Notes under the pieces: model-generated | Told to the model about the DNA's origin: nothing | Databases searched by the model: none | What the model saw: the letters and a program-made list of their open reading frames with translations, nothing else | Source: Methanobacteriota archaeon | GTDB lineage: Archaea > Halobacteriota > Methanosarcinia > Methanosarcinales > Methanoperedenaceae | DNA length: 6,528 nucleotides | Assembly (NCBI GenBank): GCA_018899795.1 | Contig: JAHIHJ010000249.1 | Location: forward strand, 1-6,528 | Direction of reading: 5' to 3' | Translations under genes and position numbers: made by a program | Shown here: positions 4,995 to 6,528 of the stretch, in pieces | How positions within the stretch are numbered: position 1 is the first letter of the stretch | Layout: each line of letters begins with the position of its first letter

Positions 4995-6528
4995 GTGACA
5001 AATCATTCAAAAGGGCTAATAGAAAGGATTAAAGAAGAATTCTCAGATATAAAGGGTTATTTAAGGATTTTAAGCAGAGCTAAGCTTACTCTGGAACCTT
5101 ATACCCCTGAAAAGTTTGGAGAGTTAGTATCTTTTAAAGGTAAAACCGGCTATATCGAAAAGGAACGTTACTGGGTCAATCAGCCTTTTGCATTTATATT
5201 AATATTATATAATGATCAAAAAAAGGAGCATCTCTATTACACAGTTGAACCTGAGCTTTCCACATTTGAGCAGATGGTACTTGAGACCCTTTATGAAAAT
5301 ATTCTCGACACACTGACATTATATGATACATCTGATCAAAATAAAGCGACCATCCTGGAGAATAAGACCCTTGAACTGATCGACGGATATTCGATCCAGA
5401 TAGATATGGTATCTATCCATAAGATCCTGTACTACATAAAAAGGGATTACATTGGATATGAAAGGATCGACCCGATAATGAAAGATCCTAATATCGAAGA
5501 TATATCATGTGACGGCTCGAACATACCCATTTTCGTATATCACAGGAAATACCAGAATATTAAGACAGATCTTTCTTTCGAAGCAGAAAAACTCGACTCT
5601 TTTGTAATGAAACTTGCTCAATGCTGCGAAAAACAGATATCAATAGGGGACCCACTTATAAACAGCACCCTTCCGGACGGTTCGAGGTTAAATGCCTCTC
5701 TTGGTAAAGAGGTCACATTCAGGGGCAGTACTTTTACAATAAGAAAATTCAAGGAGCATGCTTTTACTCCGGCTGATCTGATAAAACACGGAACTTATTC
5801 TTCAGACATCCTGGCTTATTTATGGCTTGCAGTAGAAAACGGCAAAAGTATACTGTTCGCAGGGGCAACAGCAGCAGGCAAAACATCAGCGCTTAATGCA
5901 ATTTCTCTTTTTATCCCTTCAATGGCAAAGATCATAAGCATCGAAGATACGCATGAACTGGTACTTCACCATTTGAACTGGATAGGAAGCGTCACTCGTG
6001 AATCATTTTCGAAAAATACGAGCGCCAGGGAGATCGATATGTATGAACTGCTTCGCCAGGCATTGCGGCAGAGGCCTGAGTACATCATAGTCGGAGAGAT
6101 CAGGGGGAAAGAGGCGATGACGCTGTTCCAGGCAATGAACACAGGCCATACAACTTATTCAACAATGCATGCGGATTCTATAAATACTGTTATCAGCAGG
6201 CTTGAAGGAGATCCGATAAATGTTCCGCGCGTTATGATACAGGCTTTAGACATACTGTGTATCCAGATGCTTGTACAGGTGGGGGGGGATAAAGAAGGAA
6301 AGAGAGTACGCCGTATGGATACCCTGATCGAATTCACGGGGGTCGATCCGCAAACCCAGGACCTTCGATTCAATGAAGTATTTACTCTGGATATGAAATC
6401 AGATACATTCAAAACGAATGGCAGGTCGTATGTTCTCGAAGCAATAAAGGCTAGACATAGCTGGGATGAAAAAAAGCTGAAATTAGAACTCGATAACAGG
6501 CGAATACTTCTTGAATACATGGTAAAGA
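4995..6528 (+). CDS. archaeal type II/IV secretion-system ATPase (GspE/ArlI/PilB superfamily), 3' end outside the window
   Basis: The frame is open from a GTG at 4995 to the right edge, giving 511 residues. An in-frame stop at 4971 and no ATG before about 5274 make GTG the best start. The N-terminal domain holds YWVNQPFAFI and YTVEPELSTFEQ; then comes DPNIEDISCDGSNIPIFVYH, typical of archaeal FlaI/GspE proteins. The C-terminal RecA domain has Walker A GATAAGKTS (290-298, Lys296), the Asp box IEDTHEL (316-322), NWIGSVTRESF, Walker B YIIVGEIRG (363-371, Glu368), and the His box GHTTYSTMHADS (384-395). It would form a cytoplasmic hexamer powering assembly of a pilus, archaellum or secretion pseudopilus. 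The last residues (RRILLEYMVK) look close to the family's end, so perhaps 20-40 residues are missing. No arl genes are nearby, so the archaellum assignment is left open. A run of eight G at 6281-6288 lies in frame. Confidence 0.92.
   Translation, partial: MTNHSKGLIERIKEEFSDIKGYLRILSRAKLTLEPYTPEKFGELVSFKGKTGYIEKERYWVNQPFAFILILYNDQKKEHLYYTVEPELSTFEQMVLETLYENILDTLTLYDTSDQNKATILENKTLELIDGYSIQIDMVSIHKILYYIKRDYIGYERIDPIMKDPNIEDISCDGSNIPIFVYHRKYQNIKTDLSFEAEKLDSFVMKLAQCCEKQISIGDPLINSTLPDGSRLNASLGKEVTFRGSTFTIRKFKEHAFTPADLIKHGTYSSDILAYLWLAVENGKSILFAGATAAGKTSALNAISLFIPSMAKIISIEDTHELVLHHLNWIGSVTRESFSKNTSAREIDMYELLRQALRQRPEYIIVGEIRGKEAMTLFQAMNTGHTTYSTMHADSINTVISRLEGDPINVPRVMIQALDILCIQMLVQVGGDKEGKRVRRMDTLIEFTGVDPQTQDLRFNEVFTLDMKSDTFKTNGRSYVLEAIKARHSWDEKKLKLELDNRRILLEYMVK

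Noticed and set aside
6155..6520. Minus-strand open frame of 121 codons inside the secretion ATPase
   Set aside because: It is antisense to the His-box and C-terminal part of a clearly coding gene; its Ser/Arg-rich translation is typical of a shadow frame.
4995..6528. Calling the secretion ATPase arlI/flaI outright
   Set aside because: The motifs fit the whole archaeal GspE/ArlI/PilB superfamily, the adjacent KaiC-like gene keeps catalytic residues that ArlH normally lacks, and no archaellin or other arl gene is visible.
1..6528. Search for CRISPR repeats, tRNA or rRNA genes, insertion-sequence ends and integrase genes
   Set aside because: Reading both strands gave no regularly spaced repeats, cloverleaf-like segments or transposase motifs. 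Nearly all bases are accounted for by the listed genes.

Overview
The window looks like chromosomal DNA from a euryarchaeon, most likely a methanogen or methanotroph-type relative of the Methanosarcinales (Methanoperedens/ANME-like). The lineage is inferred from gene content and style only: an Agl23-type membrane glycosyltransferase, archaeal MoaD and MoeA, KaiC/RadA-like ATPases next to an archaeal type II/IV secretion ATPase, TATA-like boxes, AT-rich intergenic DNA, a GTG start, and frequent AGG/AGA and ATA codons. No rRNA, tRNA, CRISPR array, insertion sequence or integrase was seen. Gaps between genes are all under 150 bases.

Layout. (1) Bases 1-1393, minus strand: the N-terminal 464 residues of a multi-pass GT-C-type glycosyltransferase of the Agl23 family, cut by the left window edge. 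(2) Bases 1458-2908, plus strand: a tight two-gene molybdenum/tungsten cofactor unit, moaD then moeA, whose ends overlap. The promoter of this pair appears to share a very short divergent region with the glycosyltransferase. (3) Bases 2909-2961: a convergent gap with a small perfect hairpin. (4) Bases 2962-3234, minus strand: an unrecognised 90-residue protein with two predicted membrane segments. (5) Bases 3318-4858, minus strand: two translationally coupled RecA/KaiC-fold genes. The upstream one (4016-4858) has lost the Walker A lysine and the catalytic glutamates; the downstream one (3318-4016) keeps every catalytic motif. (6) Bases 4859-4994: an AT-rich divergent promoter region with short repeats. 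(7) Bases 4995-6528, plus strand: an archaeal secretion/pilus/archaellum-type ATPase (GspE/ArlI superfamily), nearly complete but cut by the right edge.

How the genes may work together. MoaD carries the thiocarboxylate sulfur used to make molybdopterin, and MoeA inserts the metal, so these two act in one pathway. The most interesting part is the right half. A KaiC-like ATPase and an inactive-looking KaiC-like partner are divergently arranged with a secretion-type hexameric ATPase. This recalls the ArlH-ArlI pair of the archaellum, in which a KaiC-like protein controls the motor ATPase. Here, however, there is an active/degenerate RecA-fold pair and no visible archaellin or other arl gene. A regulated pilus or secretion system is a reasonable inference, but the window ends before the membrane platform and pilin genes that would confirm it.
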